A DNA stretch of 64,000 bases. Origin: Periplaneta americana (taxonomy: Eukaryota; Arthropoda; Insecta; Blattodea; Blattidae). The stretch spans positions 64,280,392 to 64,344,391 of the forward strand of contig NC_091119.1 of assembly GCF_040183065.1 (NCBI RefSeq), written 5' to 3'. Made by a program: the position numbers and the translations under genes. Below are positions 63,093 through 64,000 of this stretch, in pieces. Every line of letters starts with the position of its first letter. Position 1 is the stretch's first letter. The notes beneath the pieces are model-generated. The model worked only from the letters and a program-made list of their open reading frames with translations, was not told the origin of the DNA and did no database searches.

Positions 63093-63853
63093 TGAATATG
63101 AATATGATTATATTGAAAAGATATGGACTCATATTATATCCTTGCCTTACCCTTTTTATTTGTCTAACGTATGTAGATAGTTTTCCCTCAGTGAGCCTGA
63201 TCTAGAACCCTACCTCTTTGTATAACATTTTCACATTCTCTATAAGTTTAGAACTAACTCCCATATTTTCCATTTTAAGGGAATGAACAGGTGAAATATT
63301 CAAATTATGCATTTGTGATGCTAATGGACTGAAATTTTTACCACAGAGTGCTGATATGTATTTAAAACATCCCTATAAATTTCATCAATGTATCTTAATT
63401 AGTTTTGAAGAAATTAATTATTTACCAATTAATACTAATTAATATTTAAAAAATGCTGCATGATGAACGCTTAACATTATGAATTTTAAAAAAAATATAG
63501 AACAGTTCCTCTAACAATAATAAAACATCTATCACATGATTTTTAGTTAGCACTTCTTAGTTTCTGAGAAAAAAATTCAAAACTGGGTGAGTGCCAATTT
63601 AAAGAAAAAAATTAATTTCATGCATCTTAATCAATTTATATCTTGGAAAATAATAAATATTTAAAAAATCCATGTGACAGTCTTTTTTCTTTAGGTAATG
63701 TGGGCTTGTGGTAAAAATTTCATCACAATTGGTTAAGAAATGCATCATATGGAGCAATTTGAACATGTTAAAATGTAATAAAATTTAAAAGGGAGAAAAT
63801 CTAGTTTTAAAGTACAACACTATGTTTGAGTACTTACATGTTATGGAAATTGC

Positions 63854-64000
63854 TTAAAACCCTCCTGCCTGATATGTTGACCCCTCCTGCTGCTTTTTCC
63901 TACTTTCAGTGACACTTTTTGACAAACGTAGCTTCTTCCTGCTTGTTTTGAAGTTCTCACTGGTTGAAGTAGCTGCTTGCTGCAGTCGACGCTTGTCTCT
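63854..64000 (-). CDS. Partial C-terminal coding end, unknown protein
   Basis: The minus strand is open from the window edge for 48 codons to TAA at 63854 (RDKRRLQQAATSTSENFK ... EGSTYQAGGF). It is lysine/arginine/serine-rich, and its codons are less AT-rich than the flanks. The ending EGxTYxAGxF resembles C-termini I have seen in repetitive transposon-related insect proteins. It continues beyond the window, so function cannot be assigned. Confidence 0.4.
   Translation of the reverse strand, partial: RDKRRLQQAATSTSENFKTSRKKLRLSKSVTESRKKQQEGSTYQAGGF

Larger units (their letters stand above)
61158..63290 (-). mobile_element. LINE RT split by RTE-like insertion
   Basis: Upstream part at 63290-63120 reads MGVSSKLIENVKMLYKE and [14 protein letters not shown]. 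Downstream part from 61850 reads YINDILENIYNA, VPGLLFANDCAIGSF (YADD block) and, at 61685-61158, KTKILICKNGSK through FEMGVDSIIG. The intervening 61860-63115 is a different LINE on the same strand. Confidence 0.8.

Overview
The window looks like insect nuclear DNA, most probably from a large, repeat-rich genome such as a cockroach (Blattodea). The base composition is AT-rich, the one host gene is spread over 50 kb with introns of 73 bp to 13 kb, and several repeat sequences (the LINE with a TAAG-type tail and several tRNA-headed SINEs) are ones I associate from memory with Periplaneta-type genomes. The species assignment is inference.

The single complete host gene lies on the minus strand from 54492 (ATG) to 4039 (stop). 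Twelve coding exons with canonical GT/AG junctions join without a frame break into about 890 codons. The product is an M1-family aminopeptidase N-like secreted protein with a signal peptide, an N-terminal beta domain, a thermolysin-like domain and an ERAP1-C domain. The zinc site is destroyed: HExxH reads DEVVQ, the downstream NEGFA glutamate position reads NKALA, GAMEN reads EPADH, and the catalytic tyrosine position is not tyrosine. The fold-defining sequence, N-glycosylation sequons and all splice sites are intact, so this is best read as an expressed pseudoenzyme and not as a pseudogene. There is no C-terminal hydrophobic GPI-type tail.

The introns and flanks are a dense mosaic of transposable elements, many datable by nesting and by target-site duplications (TSDs). 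hAT elements with 8-bp duplications lie at 2309-2552, 13767-14869, 29399-30567, 32461-33282, 44412-44606 and 46997-47205. A pogo/Tigger-like element lies at 47402-47909, and a mariner at 19391-21077 carries a 185-bp internal tandem duplication and a SINE insertion. There are several LINE families, including five copies of an RTE-like element ending in a TAAG repeat; the longest interrupts another LINE inside its RT domain. SINEs with clear duplications lie at 9643-10120, 20791-21046, 39497-39760 and 58591-58847. Palindromic families with hammerhead-ribozyme-like cores lie at 12096, 17550, 34371, 39890, 41663, 51911 and 58105, and there are foldback elements and long hairpins.

The downstream flank (1-4038) holds repeats and no recognisable gene. 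The upstream flank (54493-64000) holds SINEs, a hAT relic and LINEs. At the extreme right edge a 48-codon open end on the minus strand may be the C-terminus of another coding unit. I see no CRISPR array, rRNA, bona fide tRNA gene or operon.
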